64,000 nucleotides of DNA from Molossus alvarezi. Its lineage: Eukaryota > Chordata > Mammalia > Chiroptera > Molossidae. Location: contig CM073893.1 in NCBI GenBank assembly GCA_037176705.1, positions 20,026,074 to 20,090,073 of the forward strand, written 5' to 3'. How positions within the stretch are numbered: the stretch's first letter is position 1; every line of letters starts with the position of its first letter. Below, one piece after another: positions 11,839 to 22,374 of the stretch. The position numbers were made by a program, and so were the translations under genes. The notes under the pieces were generated by a model that did no database searches, was not told the DNA's origin, and was given only the letters and a program-made list of their open reading frames with translations.

Positions 11839-12291
11839 CCATGAATAACAAAGGTAACAAGGCAGCTCAGAAAGAAAATTAAAAGTCTCCAAAAAATAAA
11901 CAGTTTGGCTCAGTCATAGAGTGTTGGCCTGCAGATCAATGAGTACCGGGTTCGATTCCAGCCAAAGGTATGTACCTCAGTTGCAGTTCGTTCCCTGCCC
12001 TTGTTGGGGTCATGTGGGAGGCAACCAGTCAATGTGTCCCTCTCACATTGATGTTTCTCTTTCTCTACCTTTCTCTCCATCTCTCTCCTTCCCGCTCTAT
12101 CTGAAGATAATTAGAAAAATATCCTCAGATGAGATTTAAAAAAACAACAATATAGAAATATGTGATTTAGTGAATTAAAGATTGCAGTTCTGCAAAACCT
12201 CAACAAGATGCAAGAAAACACAGATAGGCAGTTTAATGAACTCAGAAACAAAGTCAATGAACAAATTGAGTACTTTACCAAAGAGATTGAA
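11839..12291 (+). pseudogene. Outer old L1, start of ORF1 (first half of the split element)
   Basis: A degenerate ORF1 start at 11,839 ('atgaataacaaaggtaac') is followed by a VES insertion, then coiled-coil-coding sequence ('aacctcaacaagatgcaag', 'gtcaatgaacaaattgag'). It stops at 'gagattgaa' (12,283-12,291), the left TSD of the young L1. The same ORF1 resumes at 25,469. In-frame stops make it a pseudogene. Confidence 0.75.
11901..12149 (+). mobile_element. VES SINE, long-tail type, in old L1 ORF1
   Basis: Head 'cagtttggctcagtcatagagtg', B-box 'gggttcgattcc', body with 'gtgtccctctcacattgatg', tail 'aaatatcctcagatgag' plus A-rich end. Splits the ORF1 of the outer L1. Confidence 0.9.
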
Positions 12292-12640
12292 TTTTTTATT
12301 TTATTTTATTTTATTTTATTTATTTTTTTCAATATTAACATCCCTAAATTGATGTCATTTTTTTAAATTTATTTTTTATTGATTAATTTTCGTTACAGAT
12401 GATTCGCCTTTTTTCCCCAACTGATTCCCCCCTCCCCCTCCCCTCCCTGCCCCTTCCCCAGATTGTTGTCCATGTCCACTGATCATGCAGACATGAGTAT
12501 AAGTTCTGTGGTTCATCCCTCCCCCACATCCCCACTCCTTAGGGGATTGTCAGTCTGTACCCCGCTTCTGCGTCTCTGGGACTACCCCATTCCTCAAAAT
12601 GTTATGTTCATTATATTCCACAAATAAGTGAGATCATATG
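12292..12640 (-). mobile_element. Young L1, 3' UTR and A-rich tail
   Basis: The plus strand begins with a (TTTTA)n run at 12,292-12,330, the complement of an A-rich tail, then the 3' UTR up to the ORF2 stop at 12,611. The left TSD 'gagattgaa' at 12,283-12,291 matches 25,469-25,477 at the element's other end. This shows one complete insertion spanning 12,292-25,468, later split by the ERV. Confidence 0.85.
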
Positions 12641-15600
12641 AAATTTGTCTTTCTCTGTTTGGCTTGTTTCACTTAGGATGATACTTTCCAGGTCCCTCCA
12701 TGTAGTCTCAAAGGATAAGAGATCTTTCTTTCTTACCGCTGCGTAGTACTCCATTGTGTATATGTACCACAGCTTTTTGATCCATTCATCTACTGATGGG
12801 CACTTGGGCTGTTTCCAGATCTTAGCAATTGTAAATAGTGCTGCTACAAAGATGGGGGTACATATATTCTTTCTTATTGGTGTTTTATGCTTCTTAGGGT
12901 ATATTCCTAGAAGTGGGATCACTGGGTCAAATGGAAGTTCAATTTTTAATTTTTTGAGGTGACACCATATTGTTTTCCATAGTGGATGCACCAGTCTGCA
13001 TTCCCACCAGCAGTGTACTAGAGTCCCCTTTTCCCCACAGCCTCGCCAACACCTGTTGTTTGATGATTTGTTGATGGTGACCATTCTGACAGGTGTGAGG
13101 TGATACCTCATTGTTGTTTTGATTTGCATCTCTCTGATGATTAGTGATGATGAGCATTTCTTCATATGTTTCTTAGCCATTTGTATGTCCTGTTTGGAGA
13201 GGTGTCTATTTAGTTCCTCTGCCCATTTTTTAATTGGATTCTTTGTCTTCCTTTTGTGGAGTTGTATGAGCACTCTATATGTATTGGAAATTAACCCCTT
13301 ATCTGATATATTATTGGCAATTATGCTCTCCCATACAGTGGGTAACCTTTCCGTTTTGATGATTGTATCTTTCGCTGTGCAGAAGCTTTTGAGTTTGATG
13401 TAGTCCCATGTGTTCATTTTCTCCTTTGTTTCTATTGCCTTAGGTGATGTGTCAGTAAAAATTCTGCTGCGTATGATGTCTGAGATTTTGTTGCCCACAG
13501 TCTCCTCTAGGATTTTTATGGATTCATGAGTTACATTTAAGTCTTTTATCCATTTTGAGTTTATTTTGGTGTAGGGTGTAAGTTAATGGTCTAGTTTCAT
13601 TTTTCTGCAAGTAGCTGTCCAATTTTCCCAGCACCATTTATTAAAGAGGCTGTCCTTACTCCACTGTATGCTCTTGCCACCTTTGTCAAATATTAATTGA
13701 GCATATTGCCTTGGGTCCATTTCTGGGTTCTCTATTCTGTTCCACTGGTCTATATACCTGTTCTTGTGCCAGTATCAGGCTGTTTTGATTACAGTGGCTT
13801 TGTAGTATAACCTGAAATCTGGTATTGTGATCCCTCCAACTTTGTTCTTCCTTTTCAAGATTGCTGTGGCTATTCGAGGCCTTTTTTGGTTCCATATGAA
13901 CTTTTGAAGTAATTGTTCTAATTCTGTGAAGTATGCCGTTGGTATTTTGATGGGGATTACGTTGAATCTATATATTGCTTTGGGTAATATGGACATTTTA
14001 ATGATGTTAGTTCTCCCAATCCATGAACAGGGTATGTGCTTCCACTTTTTTATATCTTCCTCTATTTCTTTTTTCAAAGACCTGTAGTTTTCTGCGAATA
14101 GGTCCTTTATTTCTTTGGTTAAGTTTATTCCTAGGTATCTTAATTTTTTTGCAGCAATGGTAAATGGGATTGTTTGCTTAGTTTCTCTTTCTGTGAGTTC
14201 ATCATTGGTGTATAAGAATGCCATCGATTTCTTGATGTTAATTTTGTATCCTGCTACTTTGCCAAATTCATTTATTAAGTCTAGTAAACTTTTGGTGGAG
14301 TCTTTGGGGTTTTCTATGTACAGTATCATATCATCTGCAAATAATGACAATTTCACTTCCTCCTTTCCAATTTGGATCCCTTTTATTTTTTCTTCCTGTC
14401 TGATTGCTGTGGCTAAGACTTCCAGTACTATGTTAAATAGGAGTGGCGAAAGTGGGCATCCTTGCCTTGTTCCTGTTCTTAAGGGAAATGCTTTTAGTTT
14501 TTGCCCATTGAGTATGATGTTGGCTGTAGGTCTTTCATATATGGTCTTTATTATGTCTAGATATGATCCCTCTATTCCCACATTGCTGAGTGTTTTTATC
14601 AGAAATGGATGCTGGATTTTGTCGAAGGCTTTTTCAGCATCTATTGATATTATCATTTTATTTATGTGGAGTATCACATTTTTGGATTTGCGAATATTGT
14701 ACCAGCCTTGCATCCCTGGGATGAATCCCAATTGGTCATGGTGGATAATTTTTTTGGTGTATTGCTGGATCCGATTTGCTAGTATTTTGTTCAGGATTTT
14801 GGCATCTATGTTCATCAGGGATATTGGCCTGTAGTTTTCTTTCTTTGTTGTGTCTTTTTCTGGTTTTGGAATTAGAATTATGCTGGTTTCATAAAATGAG
14901 TTTGGAAGTCTTCCTTCTTCTTGAATTTTTTGAAATAATTTGAGGAGTAAAACTCCCCCATGAAGCCATCCGGACCTGGGCTTTTGTTTGCTGGAAGAGT
15001 CTTGATTACATCTTCAATTTCTTCTGTTGTTATTGTTCTGTTCAAATTTTCAATCTCTTCCTGATCCAGTTTTGGGAGACTATGTGTTTCTAGAAATTTG
15101 TCCATTTCGCTTAGATTTTCGAATTTGTTGCCTTATAATTGTTCATAGTAGTTGTTAACGATCTTTTGTATTTCTGTGGTGTCAGTTGTTATCTCTTCTC
15201 TTTCATTTCTGATTTTATGTATTTGGGTTCTCTCTCTTTGTTTCTTGGTGAGTCTAGCTAAGGGTCCATCAATCTTGTTTATCTTTTTGAAAAACCAGTT
15301 CTTTGTTTTATTGATCCTCTGAATTGTTTTTTTGGTCTCTATGTCGTTTATTTCTGCTCTGATCCTTACTATTTCCTTCCTTCTACTTGCTCTGAGGTTT
15401 TCTTTTTGTTTACTCTCTAGTTCTTTAAGTTGTGAGGTTAGGTAGTCTATTAGAGATTTTTCTTCTTTTTTGAGGTAGGCCTGTAGTGCTATGAACTTCC
15501 CTCTCAGAACTGCTTTCGCTGCATCCCATAGATTTTGTATTGTTGTGTCTTCATTTTCATTGGTTTCCAGGAAGTTTTTAATTTCTTCCTTGATCTCCTC

Positions 15601-16386
15601 GGTGACCCATTCATTGTTTAATAACATTCTATTTAGCTTCCATGTGTTCATATGTCTTTGTATGTTCTTCTTGCAATTGATTTCTAGTTTCATACCATTG
15701 TGGTCTGAGAAGATGCTTGTTATAATTTCAATCTTCTTGAACTTGTAGAGACTTAGTTTGTGCCCTAACGTGTGGTCTATCTTTGAGAATGTTCCATGTG
15801 CACTTGAGAAGAATGTGAATTCTGTAGTTTTGGTGTGTAGTTCTCTGTAGATATCTATTAAATCCATTTGGTCTAGTGCTTCATTTTGAGTCTCTGTTTC
15901 CTTGCTAATTTTTTGTCTAGAGGATCTATCCAGTGATGTGAGCGGGGTGTTGAAGTCCCCTGCTATGATTGTATTGCTATTGATTTCTCCTTTGAAGTCC
16001 TCCAATAGTTTTTTAATATATTTTGGTGCTCCTATATTGGGTGCATATATGTTTATCAAGGTTATATCTTCCTGTTGGATAGATCCTTTCAATATTACAT
16101 AGTGGCCTTCTTTGTCTCTATTTATGGCCTTCAATCTGAAGTCTATTTTATCAGATATGAGTATTGCTACCCCAGCTTTTTTTTCTTTTCCATTTGCTTG
16201 AAAGATTTTTTTCCATCCCTTCACTTTCAATCTATGTGAGTCTTTTGTTGTGAGGTGGGTCTCTTGTAAACAACATATAGATGAGTCATGCTTTCTTATC
16301 CAATCAGCTACTCTGTGTCTTTTTATGGGAGCATTCAGTCCATTTACATTTAAGGTGGTTATTGATATGTACTTATTTATTGTCAT
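12611..16386 (-). pseudogene. Young L1 ORF2 (endonuclease/reverse transcriptase), frameshifted
   Basis: ORF2 encodes the EN-RT-cysteine-rich protein that nicks target DNA and reverse transcribes L1 RNA. It reads in blocks: an intact N-terminal AP-endonuclease block at 15,133-16,386 (417 codons, starting [17 protein letters not shown]), a short block 14,878-15,105, the RT block 13,775-14,815 (fingers '[12 protein letters not shown]', catalytic FADD near 14,330) and the C-terminal block 12,611-13,498 ('[10 protein letters not shown]'). Sequence between blocks is shifted or stopped, so no full-length protein is made. Divergence is low, consistent with a fairly recent insertion. Confidence 0.93.
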
Positions 16387-16474
16387 TTTTGTTTAGTGTG
16401 GTTCTATTTTCCTTCCCATTTCTCCTGGTAATTACAGCAGTCCTTTTAACATTTCTTGCAGTGATGGTTTGGTG

Positions 16475-17431
16475 CTAATGTATTCCCTTAATCTTTTTTT
16501 TGTCTGAAAAGCTCTTTATTTGACCTTCTATTTTGAATGATAGCCTTTCTGGGTAGAGTAGTCTTGGATTCAGATCATTGTTTTTCATGACCTTGAATAC
16601 TTCATGCCATTCCCTTCTAGCCTGTAGTGTTTCTTGTGAAAAGTCAGCTGAGAGCCTTATGGGATTTCCTTTGTAGGTAACCTGTTGCTTATCTCTTGCT
16701 GCTTTTAGGATTCTCTCTTTGTCTTGAATTTTTGGCAGTTTGATTACTATGTGTCTTGGTGTGGGCCTGTTTGGGTTCTTCTTACTTGGCGCTCTCTGAG
16801 CTTCTTGAACTTGAATGCCTTCTTCCTTCACCAAATTAGGGAAGTTTTCTCTCACTATTTCTTTGAATATATTCTCTAGCCCTCGCTTACTTTCTTCTTC
16901 TTCAGGGACTCCTATGATGCGAATATTATTCCGTTTCCAGTTGTCCCACAGTTCTCTTAAGCTGTCTTCCTGTTTTTTAATCGTTTTTTCCTTTTGGTTT
17001 TCTGATTGGTTGATTTCTTCTAGCCTGTCTTCTAATTCACTGATCCGGTCCTCAGATTCCCCTACTCTGCTTTTTAGACCTTCCAGTGTGTTTTTCATTT
17101 CTGATATGTCATTCTTCATTTCTTCCTGTTGGTTTTTCTTTTCCAGCTGGTTTATTTTCAACATTTCTATGTCTTTACTCATGTTGCTCATGTCCTTACA
17201 CATGCTGTTGAGCTTCCGCAACATCATGGCTCTAAATTCTAGTTCTGTTAACTTGCTTAACTGCACCTCATTTATTTCATCTTCTGTAGAGGTCTCTTGT
17301 TCTTTCATTTGGCTTTTGTTTCTGTTTCTCACCATTTTGGTTATCACAGTGGGCTTTGGAGTCTGCCAAGTTTTCCCAATGGGTGTTGGTGTTCTGCTGT
17401 TTGTGGCTCCCTCTCCTGGGTTTGGATGCAC
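16475..17431 (-). pseudogene. Young L1 ORF1 (RNA-binding chaperone), C-terminus lost by a one-base slip
   Basis: 318 open codons with no internal stop. The true start is probably the internal Met in 'MVRNRNKSQMKEQE', about 32 codons in. Seen in order: a coiled coil with heptad Leu/Met and Glu/Lys (about residues 70-160), an RRM-like core ('NIRIIGVPEEE', 'NFPNL', 'TPRHIVIKLPK') and a C-terminal domain ('IRLSADFSQETLQARREW'). Normally trimeric and binding L1 RNA in the cytoplasm. An eight-A run (plus-strand T8, 16,494-16,501) shifts the frame. With seven A the frame would continue for about 17 more codons to a stop typical of the family. Confidence 0.92.
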
Positions 17432-18379
17432 CAGGGAGGACCCACTTTAAACACTACCGTCAAGTCTTAGCCTTTCTGGTTAGTGTTGCATGCCCAGGGA
17501 ATGGTAGTTATCCTCTAGCTTTTTTTTTTTTTGCCTGGAGGCTATTAGTAGAGGTCGCCTGCAGACCCTTGGTTTCTGAGTTGCCTGGAAAACTCCCTCA
17601 GGTTCTCTGTATATGAGGATTTCCTGAGAGTGAGGCAGGTGTTCTTTGTTAATGGGCCTCAATTAGCATTTCAATGGCCACCAGGTGGGGTGGAATCTCT
17701 GAGGGAGAGGCCACCGCCTCTCCCCAGGACCCTGAGAGAAAGTAAAATGACCACAGTCCTGCATGGCTGCACTCAGCGAAAGCTCTTAGCACCCTCCAAA
17801 ACCCGAGTGTCCCCACACAGTTGCAGTCCAGTCTGCCTTCCCTCCGCCGGAGCCCAAGGTGAGTGGCTGCTGCCAATTTAGCCTCTGTCCAGACTCTGCG
17901 TCCTGGAGCCACCTGGGACTTTTAACCCGAGGGCGCTGCTTCCAGCCAAGGGCGGCTGCGGCTGTGGCACCAGCTGAGGGGGTTGCACTCAGCAGAAGCC
18001 CCAGGACTGAGTCCCGGTAGTGGGACACTGCAGAGGTGGCAGTAGCGTCTAGCACAGTCCCCTGGTCCAGGCGAGTTCGCGCGGCGCCCGCTGAGGGCTT
18101 AGCACGCAGAGTTCGCAGGACTCAGCCTTAGTAGCAGAATCCCGCCGAGTCCCCTGGTCTCTGCGAGTCTGTGTGGCTCCAGCAGAGAGTTTAGCAGGCT
18201 GCAGAGTTCCCAGGGCCCATGCAGGGTGGCAAGGGAGACAGTAGGAGTAACTTCCAGCCGAGTTCCCTGGTCCCGCCGAATCCCCTGGTGCCCGCGAGTC
18301 TGTGCGGCTCCAGCAGAGAGTTTAGCGGGCTACAGAGTTTCCAGGGCCCATGCAGGGTGGCAAGGGAGGCGGTAGAAGT
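17432..18379 (-). promoter_or_regulatory. Young L1 5' UTR/promoter, ORF1-proximal part
   Basis: GC-rich region upstream of ORF1 on the minus strand. The distal end holds tandem promoter-like units of about 131 bp (roughly 18,060-18,150 partial, 18,151-18,281, 18,282-18,379). They are marked by repeated 'cccctggt', 'gctccagcagagagtttagc' and 'cccatgcagggtggcaaggg'. The last unit is cut by the ERV and resumes at 25,229. Mouse L1s use similar monomers as promoters; here that role is inferred. Confidence 0.75.
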
Positions 18380-18879
18380 TGTTGTAGCTCACTGTCCTTA
18401 GAATCCAACTTGTCTTTAAGCTGCCCTAATTAACAACCTCAAAGGCAGCAAGACGAACAATGGGGAATGTTATAGAGTGCTTTAGCCCCATAAAAATTAA
18501 CTAGAGTTTGACCTTCACTGGGAATTTGAAAAGCAACATCCTTCAAGAAAAGGGAGGACAGAAACGGCCCCAAGGCCAGAGTGTCCTGCATGCTCTGTGA
18601 AGAAACTGATAGGGAGAAACTGAAGCTCCCTTTACCCCATAAAACTGTAACTGTTCAACATGTGTGTATTGCACCTGACTGACCGCTGATATCTGTCTCG
18701 AATTTGTTAGTTTTTAAACTTTGGATAATGGAATGAATAGCAGGACAGATGTATGCTGACCCAGTTCCCTTTCCCCTCAGCTCCCTCCCCCCTCCGTTCC
18801 CTCCTGCTTATCGCTAACTGCCTCGGCTTCTGTACAAGCAGCTTGCTTGCTCTGCTAAACTCTTGAATGACCCCTGCCC

Positions 18880-18886
18880 TATATAA
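18880..18886 (+). promoter_or_regulatory. TATA box of the 5' LTR
   Basis: 'tatataa' inside 'ccctatataagcaacc', about 75 bp upstream of the LTR poly-A signal. The same motif is present in the 3' LTR near 25,084. Confidence 0.8.
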
Positions 18887-18955
18887 GCAACCCTCCCCCT
18901 GAGCTCGGGGCTGCAGTTCTCCTCTGTGTAGGTTGGCTGCAGTCCCTGCGCAGGT

Positions 18956-18961
18956 AATAAA
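18956..18961 (+). terminator. Poly-A signal of the 5' LTR
   Basis: AATAAA in 'caggtaataaaacatcc', near the R/U5 boundary. The copy in the 3' LTR would end the proviral transcript. Confidence 0.75.
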
Positions 18962-19021
18962 ACATCCCCAAAAACTGAAAAATGGAGTCTGAGTGTGGTC
19001 GATCTCCTGGGTTACAACATT

Positions 19022-19039
19022 TGGAGGCCCCAGCGAGAT
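19022..19039 (+). promoter_or_regulatory. Primer binding site, tRNA-Gln type
   Basis: The 18 bases 'tggaggccccagcgagat' begin two bases after the LTR. They match the complement of the 3' end of mammalian tRNA-Gln at 16 of 18 positions, by my recall of that tRNA. Site for priming minus-strand DNA. Confidence 0.8.
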
Positions 19040-19177
19040 CAGCCGCGAGGTCCCCCTTTTCCGTGGGGTCGACCTCCTCAGACTACGCGGAGGGCTGCCT
19101 CCTCGCCCTCCGCACCTACATTCGTTCTGGCTTTGATTCGGCTAATTCGGACTAAGACTTCAGCCTCGAGGATCTGG

Positions 19178-19183
19178 GTAAGG
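19178..19183 (+). promoter_or_regulatory. Candidate major splice donor in the ERV leader
   Basis: 'ctggGTAAGG' downstream of the primer site, a good donor and the usual place for the retroviral donor that makes env mRNA. Function is inferred. Confidence 0.4.
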
Positions 19184-19301
19184 GATTTCCCCTTCCATCT
19201 GTTTTCTGTTCGGTAGCTCCGGAGCGTTCTGGGATTGTTGCGGGCGGGACGCCGCTCAACCGCACTTCCCCCTCAGGGTCGGGACGCCGACTCCTGACCT
19301 G

Positions 19302-19854
19302 GGAAACCCGGTGGGTTTCCATCTGTTCTGAAATTGGTACCAATCTGTTTTAATCTGGCACTTTCGGGTGCATCTGGCACTTTCGGGTGCAGGAAACCCG
19401 GTGGGTTTCCATCTGGCACTTTCGGGTGCAGGAAACCCGGTGGGTTTCCATCTGGCACTTTCGGGTGCATCTGGCACTTTCGGGTGCAGGAGACCCGGTG
19501 GGTTTCCATCTGGCACTTTCGGGTGCGTCTGGCACTTTCGGGTGCAGGAGACCCGGTGGGTTTCCATCTGGCACTTTCGGGTGCATCTGGCACTTTCGGG
19601 TGCGTCTGGCACTTTCGGGTGCAGGAGACCCAGTGGGTTTCCATCTGGCACTTTCGGGTGCATCTGGCACTTTCGGGTGCAGGAGACCCGGTGGGTTTCC
19701 ATCTGGCACTTTCGGGTGCGTCTGGCACTTTCGGGTGCAGGAGACCCGGTGGGTTTCCATCTGGCACTTTCGGGTGCGTCTGGCACTTTCGGGTGCAGGA
19801 GACCCGGTGGGTTTCCATCTGGCACTTTCGGGTGCGTCTGTTCTGAAATTAGTA
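19302..19854 (+). repeat. Composite hairpin minisatellite in the ERV leader
   Basis: The core, 19,354-19,836 (483 bp), is exactly seventeen 19-bp A units (tctggcactttcgggtgc+a/g) and eight 20-bp B units (gga[a/g]acccggtgggtttcca). The order is AABABAABAABAAABAABAABAABA. A ninth B lies upstream at 19,302-19,320. 'tctgttctgaaatt' brackets the core at 19,322 and 19,837. As RNA, A can fold GCACU-UUCG-GGUGC (UUCG tetraloop) and B pairs GGAAACCC with GGGUUUCC. The A-to-G change in B becomes a G.U pair, so the stem is kept. All six frames are open through the core, which explains overlapping 'ORFs' here. Confidence 0.97.
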
Positions 19855-19932
19855 TTTTGTGTTTTGACCGCGGTTGTCTGTCTATTTGTGTTCCGTGTTC
19901 TCTGCTGCTCTAAGTGTTTTGTTTTCGGCAGG

Positions 19933-20185
19933 ATGAGACAAGGACCGTCAACGCCCCGTACCCCCCCTTGAATGCATTCTTGCTAACTTTTCTGACTTTT
20001 CCAGGAGATTCCAAGGCTACAGAACACCAGCCGATCCTGGGGATCTCCAGACCCTCTGTGAGTTGGAGTGGCCAACATTCCGAGTTAATTAGCCATCCGA
20101 AGGGTCTTTTGACTTGAGTCTTTTGTTTGCTGTGAGGTCCGTTATGTACGGGGTTCCCCACCCTGATCAAAGGTATACATTAATA
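19933..20185 (+). pseudogene. gag: ERV gag (matrix region) remnant
   Basis: ATG at 19,933 follows 'ggcagg' with A at -3, a good start context. The first 13 codons read gamma-type Gag ('MRQGPSTPRTP'). A run of seven C (19,971-19,977) then shifts the frame. In the +1 frame a matrix-like stretch follows, with a CELEWPTF motif and, after a stop near 20,089, 'SPHPDQRYT'-type words. Gag forms the virion shell. Here only the matrix end is recognisable and nothing complete can be made. Confidence 0.75.
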
Positions 20186-21645
20186 TTTGAATTAGAAATG
20201 TCAGTGTCCGGAGGTTCAAATGAAAGGAAAAAAGTTTTGTTAACAATGCCTCCACCTGTCCTGAAGGACAGTTAACTCCTCCCAGCCCCCAAGGAAATTC
20301 TATCCCATCCTTCAGGACCCCCTTGAGGTATACTAAAATGTCAATTAAACTGAGTTTGCCTACTTTGGGTTCTTATTACAGAAAAGCTATAAAATGAATT
20401 TAGATCTGTTAATGATCTATTGATTAAAAAATGTCTATTGAAAATATGAATATATTTGCTAATCAGAGGAATGTTAATTACTTGTACTTGTCAAAAAAGA
20501 AAAAATATTCAACGTGTCTAAAAGTTAAAAGTTCAGATTAGGTTAAAAAGAAATTATATAGTTTTAATAAAGGAAAATATAAGATATAGAAATATATATA
20601 TATTTAAAATTGTTCTAAAACTGGTTATTTCTGACTAGATAAAAAGGTTTATGAAAATTAAAAAATTTGTTAAGAGAAATCTTAGAAAAAATTATAAATA
20701 AAATAAATTAATATAGAATTTATTTGGTTCTTTTTCAGCCTGTTAAAAGGGGAAAACATTTTTTCCCAATATTTGCCTGGAAAGCAAAAGTTATATATAT
20801 GTTATTGAAATGGTTTTATGTTATGTTAATCAAGTACTTGATTCCTTAAAGAGCCATTTTTTAAATCATAAAAACTGAAGTTTCACTGACCTATGTTTAT
20901 GTTTAACATTTGTCATTGTCACTTTAAATAAATAATTGAATACTATTTAATTATATATATAATACTATATAATCTTTTGGTCAAATATGTTTGACAACCT
21001 TTCCAGGTTTCGAATTTTAAGAAACTTTTTCTTGACCTGGAATTAGTTTTGAGTCATTCCAATAAGACCTGGAATTCCTCAAAGATTTATGTTCTCTCCT
21101 TATAAAAGGAAACCAAATCAGTACAGATGGCTTAACACAGTCTGTTTCCTCACTGAAATATAGATAAGAGGACAACACACTCCAAATGCAAGAGCATACA
21201 CACTACTAAGAGTGATTATTTGTTCACTTAGCAGATGCACAGATGCCTCTTATACGGGGGTCTCTACTAATGCTGTGGGTTATGCGAACAGTCCTCACTT
21301 TAAAGGGGCTTATAATATATTTTGTAAAGTCATGCTTGAATTATTTAAAGAAAGAACATAATTAAGCCCCAGAGGCCTAAAGATCAGGCTCTTTTTAGTT
21401 TAACTAAAAAAGTTTTTCTTTCATGGTGCGATAATGTACTCACATATAAATAAATAAATAAATCTGAGCTATAGTTACTATAGCATGAATAAAATGATAT
21501 CTCTAATGTACTTGGGTCTCCACCTGAGAAGGGCTTTATGAAAAGAAAATTATAAAAATAATAAAGATTTAAGATTTATGAATGATGGAAAATAAAAATT
21601 GACATAAAGGAATAAAAAAGATGATGATTCTTTGCCACTTTCTCC
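20186..21645 (+). other. AT-rich block of unknown origin inside the ERV
   Basis: About 1.46 kb of very AT-rich, stop-filled sequence where capsid should be. No Gag capsid words are seen. An (AAAT)n stretch is near 21,447-21,463. Composition differs sharply from the LTRs and from the gag and pol remnants on either side. It may be captured host DNA or a degraded segment. Confidence 0.55.
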
Positions 21646-22374
21646 TGCCTTGTCGGCAGGGCAGGCTTCTCTCAGAGCCTCAGTTGCTGTGTCCCCTGTG
21701 TATAGGGGGACCCAATGTCTGAATGGATATAGGTGTGTTCAGATGTACTAGCTTCTTTATGATGAGGTCTCAATGCCTCTCTGCAAGGCTTAATAATATT
21801 CTCACAGGCAAACTGTTTAACCATTGAAATGCCAGCCCGGGCTGCTCGTCCACAGCGGGTTTGACAGCAACTAATTTCCAACAGACTTCTCTGAACTTTA
21901 GGGATCCCAGGCATGGATACGAAATTCTCTTAGAGAGTTAAAAAAAACACTCTGCCCCGTGTAAACAATGTTAAGACATTGCTCCCCTTTCCTGTGTCCT
22001 TTTGTAAACCTGGGGTCAGAGGAAATGTTCCCATTCCTCTGCCCACGGTAGGACCCAAATACTGTCGGGGGAAGGGCTTCCTTAGAACACTTTTCACCGT
22101 GTTCCCTGTTAGGCCTATTGGCCCAATTGGCTGAATTAGCAAAGGTAGTAATAGCAGCCTTAAGAGAAACAGGTCACATAGAATAGGGTCACCCTAGGAA
22201 GGGAAATATAAGGAAGGGTCAGGACCACAGGCCTAGGTCCCAGTTAGGAATAGAAAAGACAAAGACAAAGTCAGGTATAGAAAAACAAAATAAAATGCTG
22301 TACTTAATTTAGGAAAATGACAGGACTAGGGCTCCTTCCAACTGAGCCCTCTGAAACCCAGAATAATACTAAAT
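21646..22374 (+). pseudogene. ERV gag 3' (nucleocapsid/pro-proximal) remnant, uncertain
   Basis: Degenerate sequence before the protease. 'gcagccttaagagaaacaggtcaca' near 22,155 resembles the tail of a gamma nucleocapsid zinc-knuckle region, but no CCHC motif survives. Assigned by position and weak resemblance only. Confidence 0.35.

Larger units (their letters stand above)
18380..19019 (+). mobile_element. ERV 5' LTR (640 bp)
   Basis: Starts TGTTGTAGCTC and ends GGGTTACAACA (TG...CA ends). Flanked on the left by 'gaagt' (18,375-18,379), repeated after the 3' LTR at 25,224-25,228, a 5-bp TSD. A TATA box 'tatataa' lies at 18,880-18,886 and a poly-A signal AATAAA at 18,956-18,961, giving a U3-R-U5 layout. 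Differs from the 3' LTR by four substitutions and lack of a 9-bp duplication. Class I (gamma-type) by the internal genes. Confidence 0.97.

Noticed and set aside
16281..17450. Plus-strand open frames over the young L1 (for example 211 codons at 16,815-17,450)
   Set aside because: Antisense shadows of ORF1 and ORF2; Phe/Ser/Leu-rich, as expected opposite Lys/Glu-rich coding sequence.
19354..19836. Regular short repeats resembling a CRISPR array
   Set aside because: There are no unique spacers: two repeat types alternate directly. The array sits in a retroviral leader in a mammalian genome.
19256..19971. Six overlapping open frames of 136-194 codons on both strands
   Set aside because: They follow from the 19- and 20-bp repeat units having no stop in any frame. 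No ATG-led protein with a known domain is present, apart from the in-phase gag extension noted separately.
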